Shown in pieces: positions 30,694-39,804 of a DNA stretch of 39,804 nucleotides. A program made the position numbers and the translations under genes. This DNA comes from Deltaproteobacteria bacterium (GTDB lineage: Bacteria > SAR324 > NAC60-12): positions 74,155 to 113,958 of the forward strand of contig NYXK01000009.1 in NCBI GenBank assembly GCA_002685535.1, given 5' to 3'. Below the pieces are notes generated by a model. That model saw only the letters and a program-made list of their open reading frames with translations. It was not told the origin of the DNA and did not search any database. Position 1 is the stretch's first letter; each line of letters begins with the position of its first letter.

Positions 30694-33338
30694 GTCAACT
30701 ATGCGGGAGCAGCCAGCGAGGTAAATGTACAATTATACGAGGAAGTGTTGGGATCAGATTTGCCCACAAAGAACGGCAAATCCGGGCGATCTCGATAAAA
30801 TTCTAGAGATACCGAAGAAGGAACAACGGCCGGTACTGACTAGGCCAGTTCCGCATTTGCCATGCCATTAACTACTACTTCTGCTTGTCATAACCAGATC
30901 TATTTACTATGGGGCCTTGAGGAATTACCGCTCCGTCAGGCCTTCCGTCACAATACTGCGAGGACCAGCCTCCTTGTTGGTCCACCCGAATACATCAATC
31001 ACCTTTTACGCTTCTCTATGACGAGGTTCCGTTTCTGGCCACATCAACGCCTAGACTTGCTCTCAGTACTCTTGGACTCATTGCTTGGCAGAAACACCGT
31101 TGCAGGTGCGGCTAAATCTTCCTGTTCCGCTGCACATGTCCGCCAGCGATCTTCTGTACGAATGAACGTGTTCGCTGCCTTTAAGCTTGAGCCGTCTCCT
31201 GGTGGCGTTGGTTCCTCTGCGATGGTCTGGTTTGTGCGCGCAAGTACCCGCTCTTGACAAGGTGCAAACGACGGCTGGCTGCCTTACAGAACCAAGCTTG
31301 GACTGTACTACGATCTCCCACCTTTTCATGCAAACGACCATTGGATCGTTCCGTCCCATTTCTGTAGTATTGATCGCTTTGATCGTATGGTGGTTTTCAC
31401 TTGGTTGTGCCCACCTGTGGGGGTCGTCTGCTTTCTCGGTTGGGGTTTCCGCCGTCAGAAATACAAAGCACACGGGTAATGCAGAGCGTAACAAGCACGG
31501 ATGCTTCCTTTGCCCATTCAAAACAGTATCTCCTTTTGCCTCACTCCAGCCTCCTATAATCCCTGCTCCGCACAGAGAATTCTCCGATCAGCTTGACCCC
31601 ACCTTAAGCCTCCGCTATCCTTGAGTATTGACTTGCTCTTCTCAGCGAGCCGTTCCAGGAAAATCGCACACAAACGGTAGCACAGGCCATTAGACAACCC
31701 AGATCTTTCGGAGAGCTGCACGCACCCCGCTTGCGATATGCAATGGAGACCCTTGCTGCATACTGCGAAAGCCAGTCTCAACCTCAGGTCTCACATTTCA
31801 GCCCACTGCTCCCTGCTCCTCCCGGCTCACATCTGATCAACTCGAAAATTTAGGACCAAGCAGCTCCTTAGTTGGTTCGTTTCATCTGATTAATCATTTT
31901 CTCCTCACGAGATTCCTTGATGGATGAATGAAATGCATTGAACTTACTCCCGTGTTGATTACATGGTGTCCCGAATGGACTCGACACAGCACGCTTTGGT
32001 CGAAAGCAGTCCGTTCATTTCCTGGCGAGGTCATCAATATCTTCAAGGGCCTGTTAATTGTGAGGACATGATAAGAACCGATTTCCCTTGCTTCCCGCCT
32101 CGTATGAGTGGGGTGTGGAATGGCCAGATATTGTGCAAGAAGAGCATACAACGGCTTGGTAGGCATCTCTTTCCAGCCACGCATGCAGTAATGTACGGAG
32201 CATAACCAGGTTAGTGGTTTGTTTGGTTGCCAACACGTGATGCATGGTTTGTGCATAATTGGGTTGGTTGCCAGCTGCCTCTGAACTGCCGTGATGCCAA
32301 GCACCAACTATGTTGGAAGTCTCCGACTGGGCGATTTCTTGACATCTGCAGTATCCGGTGAGGGGTTGAGGTGCAATCGCCCCAAAGTTTTGGGGGTCGT
32401 TTTGGCTTCCATACATTGGCCCTGTCTCTTGTTGGTGTTATTCATTTTTCAGCAGAATGCTTGGACGGATTTTACAAGCCTTGCTTAGCGCTCATTGATT
32501 CATCGTCCGACCCTCACACGATAGGTTGAATCCTGGCAGAGCCATGATGCTCCACACGTGACACGTGTGAGACCAGCATCTCAGCTCCAGAATATAATCC
32601 CACCGTTGTTCGGCTGCTCATCGAAGCTATTCGAAGCATTCATGCATAAGCACTTGAAGTCATAAGTTAAGTGGAAGGGAATATCTTTCCTGATCCATTG
32701 GCGCATTACAGGGAAGATGGTCAAAGATCCCCCTTGCAACGCCGTTTCATGGCGTCTTATCGGTATCTGACCCCTCACTGCCTCAACCGCGTTGCCTGTG
32801 CAGGGTCATTGGCAATACCCTCGTCAGATCTGTAATTTTTTTCGTCTCTGTGAACCCAATGGCCTATGTGGAAATCAATCGGCCTGACTTCATTTGTTGA
32901 CACTCGCTAAAGCTGCACGGCCCACCATGAAGCTTGACAGTCTTGTAATGGTTCTTTGGTCAATAACTCGACTCCACAAAGTCCCATCGCCTCGGACGCA
33001 TGTCTCGCAAATCGTGCTTGATCATTCAGTTTGTGTTCAGTAGCCATTAGATATGTGCAATCAATGGTAATGATCGCTCTTAAATGACTCGATTGAGCTG
33101 GCTAGTTGATTCGTATAGCTTGGCCACGTTCCATATGTTCAAAAGTTTTGAGCGTCAAAGGAATCTGCCTCAGATGCTCCAAGATTATGTTGTGCTACAG
33201 AGAGAAAACTAACCTGTGCCAGAACATTGCGTTATGAAATATATGGTAGCTCAAATCAAAGACGTTCTCGGTCAACAACGTGCACAAAGCAATGCGAAGA
33301 GCGCAAGCTCTACAGTTGCCTGGCCCTCGATCTGCATT
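30694..33338. other. Gene-poor stretch, 2.6 kb
   Basis: ORFs on both strands (for example 30862-31257, 31187-31624 and 32054-32416) overlap one another, lack recognised domains and have no supporting introns. I see no transposon ends, long repeats or RNA genes. Confidence 0.4.
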
Positions 33339-33670
33339 CTAGCAAGCGAGGAGACTCTCTAGTTGTCCTTGCTCTCCGAGGCAGAAATCCTTGGTGGTAA
33401 CCCTCTTAGGATCACCACCTTCAGTCTTATCAATGCCCTTGTACTCTTTGCAGACCTTTCCTGACCCGCAAGATCCGGAGATGATGGCAGTATCACCTAT
33501 TTCTTATATCAGCAGACAGTCCAATAGAGGGTAGTTCCCGGCACTTTGGGAAAGGCTTACCATAACTGGAGTTGATCCCTACAACTTCAGCCTTGACTCC
33601 AGTCGCTTTCAGCCCAGAGATGATGACGTTTCGTGACCCGCCATTCTTCGAGCAATTCCCACAGAGCCAA
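33339..33670 (-). pseudogene. Cysteine-rich small-protein gene remnant
   Basis: On the minus strand, after an acceptor-like ACTAAGCAG ending at 33671, the frame reads WLCGNCSKNGGSRNVIISGL, then KATGVKAEVVGINSSYG. A well-formed intron at 33560-33497 (GTAAGC, branch TGCTGAT, acceptor AATAG) joins it to DTAIISGSCGSGKVCKEYKG, and the frame ends QLESLLAC and TAG at 33341-33339. Six Cys in about 90 residues suggest a small secreted disulfide-rich protein. No signal peptide, start codon or adequate upstream intron was found. An upstream segment in another frame (NPAFLTCKIDFQDTKQ) could be the earlier part, separated by a one-base frameshift. I therefore call it a remnant, though a missed 5' exon is possible. 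Confidence 0.45.
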
Positions 33671-35166
33671 CTGCTTAGTATCTTGGAAATCTATCTTACA
33701 AGTCAAGAAGGCGGGGTTGAGCACTAATCAACATAACTTAAAGTTTGCCAACTCCGCAAGCGAGGTGACAAGTAGAGCTGTCGGTTTCAAGTGATCGTGT
33801 ACGGCTACTGAGCTGGTACAGCTAGTCCATTGATTGGTCTTTGTAAGTAGACAAATTCTTCAAGTCATCGCTGTCAGCATCATATGTTGTTGATTGTATC
33901 TTGATCTACAAGACCAAGAGCAACCCCACATTATGGACGATCTTCGTTACAGCGGATTCCCACAGAACTCGGTTCTACATCTTGGTATTAATCTATTCGC
34001 TTATCACATATATAGTGGCTTAGGGTGAATTCCCATCCAGTCAGTCGATAGACTTGGATGTCATACATCCACGTGATAAATGGGATTAAGCTGCTCGCAA
34101 GCTCAGGACATTCCCCACAATGATTCGGGATTTGAGAGGACTTCAAGTGTTTCAGATAATGTGAAACCGGTGACAGGAGCTAGAACTGATGTGAATGATT
34201 CGGCAATTAGGCTTTTAGAGTTCGATGAGCAAGAACATTTGACACTACCTTGTTAATACATGATCACATTCTTATGCATGTGAGGAAAATATCGAAGTCC
34301 TCACCTATGGCCTACAGGTTCTAAAGTCGCAAAGATCTCGATTCTGAAATTCCTTTCGACAAGTCTGATGGCAGCTTCAAGTATTCTCTGCGAGGTAAGT
34401 AGATAATGTCAGTCAGGTAAAGCTCGTAGCTTCAGCCGAAGTCAACAATTAAGCGACCTATCTCAAGCCCCTCTACGTTTTCTCAAAAGAACGAATGTTC
34501 ACCATGCTCCCCTTCAAGAGGCAGCTGTCACACTCTATCATCCTGAGGAAACGCCATTGCGGATGCCGAAGAACAGAGGTCTGGGCTCCTCGCAAAATAC
34601 TGTTCATCCGCCACGTTCGCTTTGCCCAATAATATTCCTCTGGCTCATCCGTAAAATGCTACTCATTTGCAACGAGGAAACATGTGCAAGTTGTGGATAT
34701 AACGTTATGCCCCGCGGACCTGCATTCTTACCCGCCGCTGCTTTATCAGCACCCGCAACTCGGCTCTCGGAAAGTTCAGCGCGAAGCGCGAACTTTGAAT
34801 TTCGACACAAGGTAATCGAGAAAACAAATAAATGTCTCCGAAGAAGATGCATATCAAGTGCGAATTTTCGGAAACATATGTAAGCATTCTCGCAAAGCAA
34901 TGTGGCAAGAGTTGAGCGAGCAAGCGTCCGGACTCCGGATTGTTGACCCAGTGTCACTTCGGAACTTTGTCCAATAACAGAGAGCCTTGGCAGGCCAAGT
35001 ACTTAGATATATATGGATGGCATCAGATCATCGTCATGGAACCGACGATATCTTTCAACCACATCTAGAAGCTATCCTGCCTCGACAAAAATCCACAGAT
35101 AAATATCAAGAACAGCTCTTCACAATCAGCAATAGCTATCACTGAACGAAGTTCATACCTTGAAAA
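33671..35166. other. Gene-poor stretch upstream of the DUF1857 gene
   Basis: No gene is supported. The interval holds the presumed promoter of the plus-strand DUF1857 gene, with a TATA-like ATATATA at about 35007-35014, and a short perfect-looking hairpin listed separately. ORFs at 34557-34957 on both strands overlap and look random. Confidence 0.4.
34771..34796. repeat. GC-rich hairpin with short loop
   Basis: AAAGTTCAGCGC and GCGCGAACTTT form an inverted repeat with an 11-base-pair stem, one bulged A and a GAA loop. It lies in a gene-poor stretch about 370 bases upstream of the DUF1857 start. It could be a terminator-like structure, a protein-binding palindrome or chance. Confidence 0.5.
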
Positions 35167-35652
35167 ATGGCACCATCGACCAATAACATCGCATTCACCT
35201 CACATATCAACCCACCAGGCTCCAGCCCGGTCCTCACACGCCCTCAGATATGGTCTATGCTGCAACTTAAGATCCGCTCAGCAGAAACCTTCGTCCCAGC
35301 AGCGATCCAATCCACCACCGTCATCTCAACAACCACCAATGAGGAGACCGGCAACGAAGTCACAGTCCGCGAAGTCACGTTCCTGCAGGACCAGCGCAAG
35401 GTCAAGGAAGTTGTTACAGCGTATGCTGATACGAGAGTCGAGTTTGAGCAGCCTGATGGAAGTCATGTTAGTAATATCGTGAGTGAAGGTGCGGACGGGC
35501 TCTATATGACGTATGTGTTTGAGTGGAGACATCCTGGTGTGGAGGGGGAAGAGTTGGAGAAGTTGAGGGAGAAGGAGAAGGCGATGAGTAAGATGGCTGT
35601 GGAGGGTACGATTGAGGCTATGAGGAAGTTGGTCAGAGAAGGGAGATATTAA
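35167..35652 (+). CDS. DUF1857 (AtaL-like, SRPBCC fold) protein
   Basis: A single exon of 161 aa. FTSHINPPGSSPVLTRPQIW and LQLKIRSAETFVPAAIQSTT match the start of the DUF1857 family. REVTFLQDQRKVKEVVTAYA, TRVEFEQPDG and YMTYVFEWRHPG are later family blocks, and a long charged C-terminal helix ends in MRKLVREGRY. The family adopts a Bet v1/START-like cavity fold. Some members are encoded in fungal secondary-metabolite loci, but their biochemical role is unclear. The protein is small, soluble and without signal peptide. Its coding sequence has no intron, unlike its neighbours. The ATG context (AAAATGGC) is good. Confidence 0.92.
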   Translation: MAPSTNNIAFTSHINPPGSSPVLTRPQIWSMLQLKIRSAETFVPAAIQSTTVISTTTNEETGNEVTVREVTFLQDQRKVKEVVTAYADTRVEFEQPDGSHVSNIVSEGADGLYMTYVFEWRHPGVEGEELEKLREKEKAMSKMAVEGTIEAMRKLVREGRY

Positions 35653-36030
35653 GGATGAGAAGTGGTGCGAGTTGTCACGTGAGGCGATGCTTGGGGAGCT
35701 TGCTTTCCGGGTTGTTCAGGGCTGGAGGGATGGACAGTATGGTGATGCAATAAAGGTGATGATTTTGAATCCATGCATTGAGAAGCGCCGCAGCTCCGAT
35801 CCATACTAGTTTTTGTGTTGCGAGAGAGGTCAGGAAGATGAAAGCAACAGACAATATCAATCCACATGCCTAGGGAATAAGAACACAATAGATCAAGTCA
35901 AAACAACGGACAAAAGGCCTGTGAAGCAAGGAAAGCACCAACTCCTTCTTCCCCTTTTGCTCTTTCTCCTCCACTTTTCCAGAACTCCGAATGTTTTCCA
36001 TTGCCAGCAATTATTTCTCACCATCAATCA
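35653..36030. other. Convergent 3' region
   Basis: These 378 bases lie between the DUF1857 stop (plus) and the C2H2 gene stop (minus). ORFs on either strand look like shadows. No structured feature was recognised. Confidence 0.5.
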
Positions 36031-37240
36031 TCAGTTTCGATGGACTGTTCTCAGATGCTGCATCAAATGGTCCTTTCTTGCGAATCCCTTGATACCAACA
36101 GCTGTGCACGGAGCGAATGGGCATTGGAATGCCCTCATCAAAGCCTGAGAATGTGTTCGCTGGTGCCGTTGTAGATCGCCTTTATATCTGTAGGCCCGAG
36201 CGCAGTTGCTGAAGTTGCAAATAAAGCTTTTGGGACGAGAAAGCTTTAAGGAAGACTTCGAGGTGGGTTTGGACCGGCTTTTGGGCTTGCTTGGCTTGCT
36301 AGACCTGAAGATTGTAGGGTCAAGAGTTAGCTGGATGCATGTGTGTATCTGCCGAGGCCTTTCTGCAGTGTATATGAGACGCTGGATTGACGGGGAGGTG
36401 ACTTACTGGAATCCAAGTGTTGACTTGAGCTCAAGTATTTTTGGCGTATCGCTTCCTACGAATCCCAAATCCGCAAGTTGATCAGAAGTGAGCAACAGAT
36501 CACTCGCAATGGTACTGAAAGCCCAAGTTAAGATCAGCTGAATTGTAGCGCCGTATTGGGCTTGATGGAAACACGAACCTGGGTATAGTGGAATCTAATA
36601 ATTCCAGATCAGATGTTTCCTTGGATTTAGACTGGTGTCGTTGGCCTAAAAAGTCGAAGTTCTCGAAATCCAACTCTTGCCATGAATTCATATCATGCTG
36701 GTAAGATGCAGAAATGCCTGCTCCTTCCAAATCATCTGCTGTGCCGAAGGATGCGCTGGTGTCGAATGGATCGTTGATGCTGAATCCATCGCTTACAGGG
36801 CCGTAGATTTCCAACGCTGCTGTGTTGTTCAAGCTGCTGCTGGTGTTGAGTTCACGTTGTCTGCCGTCTGCTGCTGCATCGGACCTATTGTCAATATTCG
36901 ACCAAATATCGTGTTCTGGATATTTGTAGAGTAGGTTTGAAGTGAGTCTAAGAGCAGTGCTCCTCTGACACTTGAGCGTTGGGGAAACATCAGAATTGGG
37001 GACGAGCAGGCAGTCGGTCAGTCGCAACACATAACACGCGGGTACGGAGTATGTCTCGGCCAAGCGAGCCCCTGGACGAGGTAAGCATCAATATTCTTAG
37101 ACTATCCTACCTACATTGACGAGCATACGCTTGACTGATGCCTGCCGAATCATTTGAGGAAGGGGGATGGGGAAGGATTGTGAGAGCGACAACTCGGCAG
37201 GATCAGTCACTTGCTTTAACTCATAGGTCAGGCGCTGCAT
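36031..37240 (-). CDS. C2H2 zinc-finger transcription factor
   Basis: Model: exons 37240-37111, 37071-36579, 36514-36407 and 36304-36031, totalling 1005 bases and 334 aa. The C-terminal 64 residues hold two fingers: FICNFSNCARAYRYKGDLQR then HQRTH (C-x4-C-x12-H-x3-H), and FQCPFAPCTAVGIKGFARKD then HLMQHLRTVH (C-x4-C, x16, H-x4-H), typical of fungal C2H2 factors. A basic Lys/Ser/Pro-rich segment precedes them. The middle is acidic with aromatic clusters (SWQELDFENFDFLG) that could activate transcription. The last intron (36406-36305, branch GCTAAC, acceptor CTTCAG) fixes the finger frame. The first intron is only 39 bases and is the weakest call. The N-terminal exon (MQRLTYELKQVTDPAELSLS) may extend upstream. 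Target genes unknown. Confidence 0.82.
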
Positions 37241-37648
37241 AAGTCCTAGAGAAACACGTCAGTCAAACGCGACAGCACCAGCTCGAAGTCCCGCAACCGT
37301 CCGTCCCTAAACAACAACACTAAAATGAGAAGGCGTGAAACCGCATCCGTTACTAGACCACTCGAGACAACACGACACGGAGCTGAACTAAGCGAGTCAT
37401 CCTTTCGGCTTGCTTTTTCGGCCCCAGTTGAGGTCAAGAGACGATTTTTTGGCGAGAATATGTTTCTACGGCTTCTCATTCAGTGAGGCTGCAACTAGAT
37501 ACGTGAGGCGACGGGACTCTCGCTACCACAGCTCGTAACTGTTCATATATGTCTACAGAATCACGTTCGAAAGCCATCCACACCCCTATAACGCGAAAGA
37601 AGATAGTCAGGACAGTCAGTACTGCGGTAGACTGGATCGACAGAGTCT

Positions 37649-37695
37649 CACGCACGGAGCTGGGGAGCGGTCATCCAACCGCCTGCCAGATCCAC
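37649..37695 (+). repeat. Imperfect direct repeat, copy A
   Basis: This 47-base segment contains GCTGGGGAGCGGTCATCC and CGCCTGCCAGATCC. It resembles copy B at 37880-37927 at roughly three quarters of positions by eye, with one length difference. The spacing between copy starts is 231 bases, a multiple of three. Confidence 0.5.
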
Positions 37696-37879
37696 GGATG
37701 GCTCCACTAATCAGTCGCACAGCAGACTCGACGGGCCTTTCTGTCTGTCTCCAGCACGGGACGGTATTTATCAGGCTAGGGAACGAGAGATGTCGACATA
37801 CAGAGACCACTGACTGTCCAAATCCCTGCTGGAGTCGAAGATAGTAGACGTGCCTGTGTTTCGGAGCAGAGAGAGAGAA

Positions 37880-37927
37880 CATGCAAGCGGCTGGGGAGCA
37901 GTTCGTCCGAACGCCTGCCAGGTCCGC
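37880..37927 (+). repeat. Imperfect direct repeat, copy B
   Basis: This 48-base segment contains GCTGGGGAGCAGTTCGTCC and CGCCTGCCAGGTCC, matching copy A upstream. The similarity fades on both sides, so only a short core appears duplicated. Confidence 0.5.
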
Positions 37928-39804
37928 AAGCCTGTTCGCTGGTGCTATGACATCAAGCACGTCGTATCTTCTTAGGGAGCGACTCCACGGGACTTGGCTT
38001 ACCAGGCCAATGGGTGTGCTGTCACGTTTGGGAGTCCTCAAAAGTTTGATAAGTTTTGTTTGGGCTTTGGTAGCGCCAGGATCAAAACTCGCTTGCGCCT
38101 CCATACTCAGTCCGTTGTTGTTATTGCTGTTTGCGCTGACTTTTGCTCCGTTCAATTCTGATGTTTAACCCCTATCCTAGGCCATTGTTCGCAAGCGGCA
38201 TTAGTATCATTAGTCAAGACGGGAGAGGGCGAGAGACAAACAGAGAGGAGGGATGCTGAGAATCTTTTTGGAAGATGTGTGCTTTTGCTAGCCTTGTGTA
38301 GGTGAAATGATTCAGGTGAAGGGACTTACGCGATAACAGTCTTGCACGTTGGGCAGCATGACGGTGTGGGATCCATCATGAGCAAGTGCTAATATTGCTA
38401 GAGCAATAACGGCCGATATCCCTGCTTCCTCCTTTCAAGACGCAAAATCGAAGGTGTGAACGATGTTTTGTAGTGGGTCTTTGTCGTTGTAGCCAACACA
38501 CTTCTGCCTCGGACTCCTACAGGGCGTAGCGTTCATGCAAAATGAAGAACGCTGGAAGCCGCGAGGTATGAGAGCCGCAATGAACGAAGGCTGTAATATA
38601 TTCAGGATCGTGATAGATCGAATGATTAGAGATCGAGTGCTCGAGTCGATTCGCACTCCGCTTTGCAGCTGGGAAGAGGGCGGATAGTAACTTAGCTGGG
38701 GAGAGGATATAATTGTCGATCACAGCTCTACTAGCTTTGAGATGATGTACATGAAGACCAAGAGGATTGGTGGCGGCTGCGAAAGTCAGAGAGGACTTGC
38801 TCGTGCAAAGGCCAACTTTATGGTCCGAAGATAGGCCTCAAGATTGAAGAAGGCGTTGGTAGCTGGCAACAACCGGCACTCGCTATAACCAGGGAAGGGA
38901 CGGAATCCAAAATGTCACCTTAACGTATAGCGCAAGAAGAAGAATCCTAAGCATAAAGTGATTCAGGATCTAAAATCTCTAGATGCGCTCACCCTGTATA
39001 TCTCTCCTCGCCCTAAATGAAGCCTTCGCCCTTTTTTTTAGCCCAGCCCAGCACACTCAATGGGTCAAGCCAATCGGGCCTCCCAATGCACGCCTTCGCT
39101 GCCCTATCCCGAAGACATTCGCTTGGGCACCATAGCCAATCCCGCGATGCGGACGTGGTCCAATCAAAAAATGACGCAGCCTTATCATGTGCTTGCACTG
39201 CAGAGCGGCAGAAATAGGTAAGTCTGGGTATCGATAGAGGATTCGTGAGCGCTGGTGTCCTCTGATCATTACAGAGCTACTTGCTGTACCAGATGGTGAC
39301 GGAAGATTTTCCAGTCGAGATATGGTGGGAGTAAACAAACCAATTTCGCAAGCGAGACGAAGGGAATAATTGGAGGTCCTGCTTTGGCTGGCTGACTCAT
39401 TTGCTAAACTTTGTGTCCAGAAGACGGCAAGGATGAAACACTGAGTCAATTTGCTCATGCATTTCTCTGTTCTCCCAAGTTTCTGGATCTGATATTCTTC
39501 GGAAGTGATTGACGTGAGGTACAGTGAAGCAACGCAATCTAATCACAGGCACGCAAAGCAAGTCATGTAGAATCTCCGTTCGCTTCTGCTCTCTCATCAG
39601 AGTTGCGACATGTTGCAGCGCTATGCATGACCAGTGCCTGTAGAATCTCCAAGTTACACCTTTCCCATCCTTTCCTGTCTCCTCCAGCGCCAAAAAACGA
39701 TCTTCCCGTTTCCATCCAAAAATCTCGCAGCACTCTAATATCTAAGAGATCTTTGACATGCTCAGATGAACCCTCGATACTCAGCATTTCATTTCCCACT
39801 CTTC

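Larger units (their letters stand above)
37241..39804. other. Upstream region of the C2H2 gene and unresolved right end
   Basis: The region has minus-strand open segments that may be extra 5' exons of the C2H2 gene or another gene. From ATG 38104, MEAQASFDPGATKAQTKLIK continues to a GTAAGC donor after PIGL. A second segment begins MAFERDSVDIYEQLRAVVAR near 37580. I could not join them convincingly. A minus-strand ORF ending at 39563 (from about 39787) reaches the right edge and may be part of a gene outside the window. No RNA gene or transposon was recognised. Confidence 0.35.

Noticed and set aside
30862..31624. Overlapping plus and minus ORFs of 130-147 codons
   Set aside because: No domain, no supported introns, and long ORFs on both strands at once point to chance.
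1..39804. CRISPR arrays, operons, bacterial ribosome-binding sites
   Set aside because: The sequence is eukaryotic with spliced genes, and no regularly spaced repeats were found.

Overview
The window looks like nuclear DNA of a filamentous ascomycete (Pezizomycotina). Genes are split by many short GT-AG introns, mostly about 40 to 75 bases with CTGAC/CTAAC-like branch points. The recognisable families are typically fungal: LaeA-like methyltransferase, Zn2Cys6 regulator with MHR domain, DHA1-type MFS transporter, fungal N-terminal STAND-like domain, DUF1857, FACT subunit POB3 without an HMG box, and fungal G3BP. A Leotiomycete-like source is only a guess. No tRNA, rRNA, CRISPR or intact transposon was seen.

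Positions 1-12.8 kb read as accessory genome. A 2OG-Fe(II)-oxygenase-like gene runs off the left edge (minus); its predicted iron ligands are missing. Divergent from it is a nine-exon LaeA-like methyltransferase (2289-3819, plus) that needs one GC-AG intron. Next is a secreted Hsp70-like protein (5316-6649, minus). Then comes a head-to-head pair: a Zn2Cys6 transcription factor (7132-8909, minus) and an MFS drug transporter (9234-11232, plus). Once introns are assigned, both remain broken by frameshifts, in-frame stops and a lost splice acceptor, so I call both pseudogenes. A small secreted protein of 131 aa (12295-12759, plus) closes this section; only wrong-frame ORFs mark it until its intron is removed.

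Positions 13-30 kb hold mostly conserved cellular genes with clean models: POB3 (13050-14974, minus), a G3BP/Nxt3-like NTF2+RRM+RGG protein (16115-17778, minus), a small conserved fungal protein (20018-20485, minus), a TPR protein resembling the ribosomal chaperone Acl4 (22039-24067, plus), a fungal N-terminal-domain signalling-type protein (24200-25931, minus), Ap4A phosphorylase APA2 (26908-27980, plus), and a Myb/SANT-like protein (28285-30126, minus). For nearly all of these the exon lengths sum to a multiple of three and the reading frames join without stops, so the lesions in the 7-11 kb pair are unlikely to be general sequencing error.

Positions 30-39.8 kb are gene-poor. They contain a weak membrane-protein ORF, a cysteine-rich protein remnant (33339-33670, minus), a DUF1857 gene (35167-35652, plus), and a C2H2 zinc-finger factor spread over small exons (36031-37240, minus), which I found by joining exons across frames. 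The last 2.5 kb have only a short imperfect duplication and unconvincing ORFs.

I do not see a clearly new multi-gene system. The most unusual items are the ligand-less oxygenase homologue, the co-decayed regulator/transporter pair, the secreted truncated Hsp70-like protein and the orphan cysteine-rich remnant.
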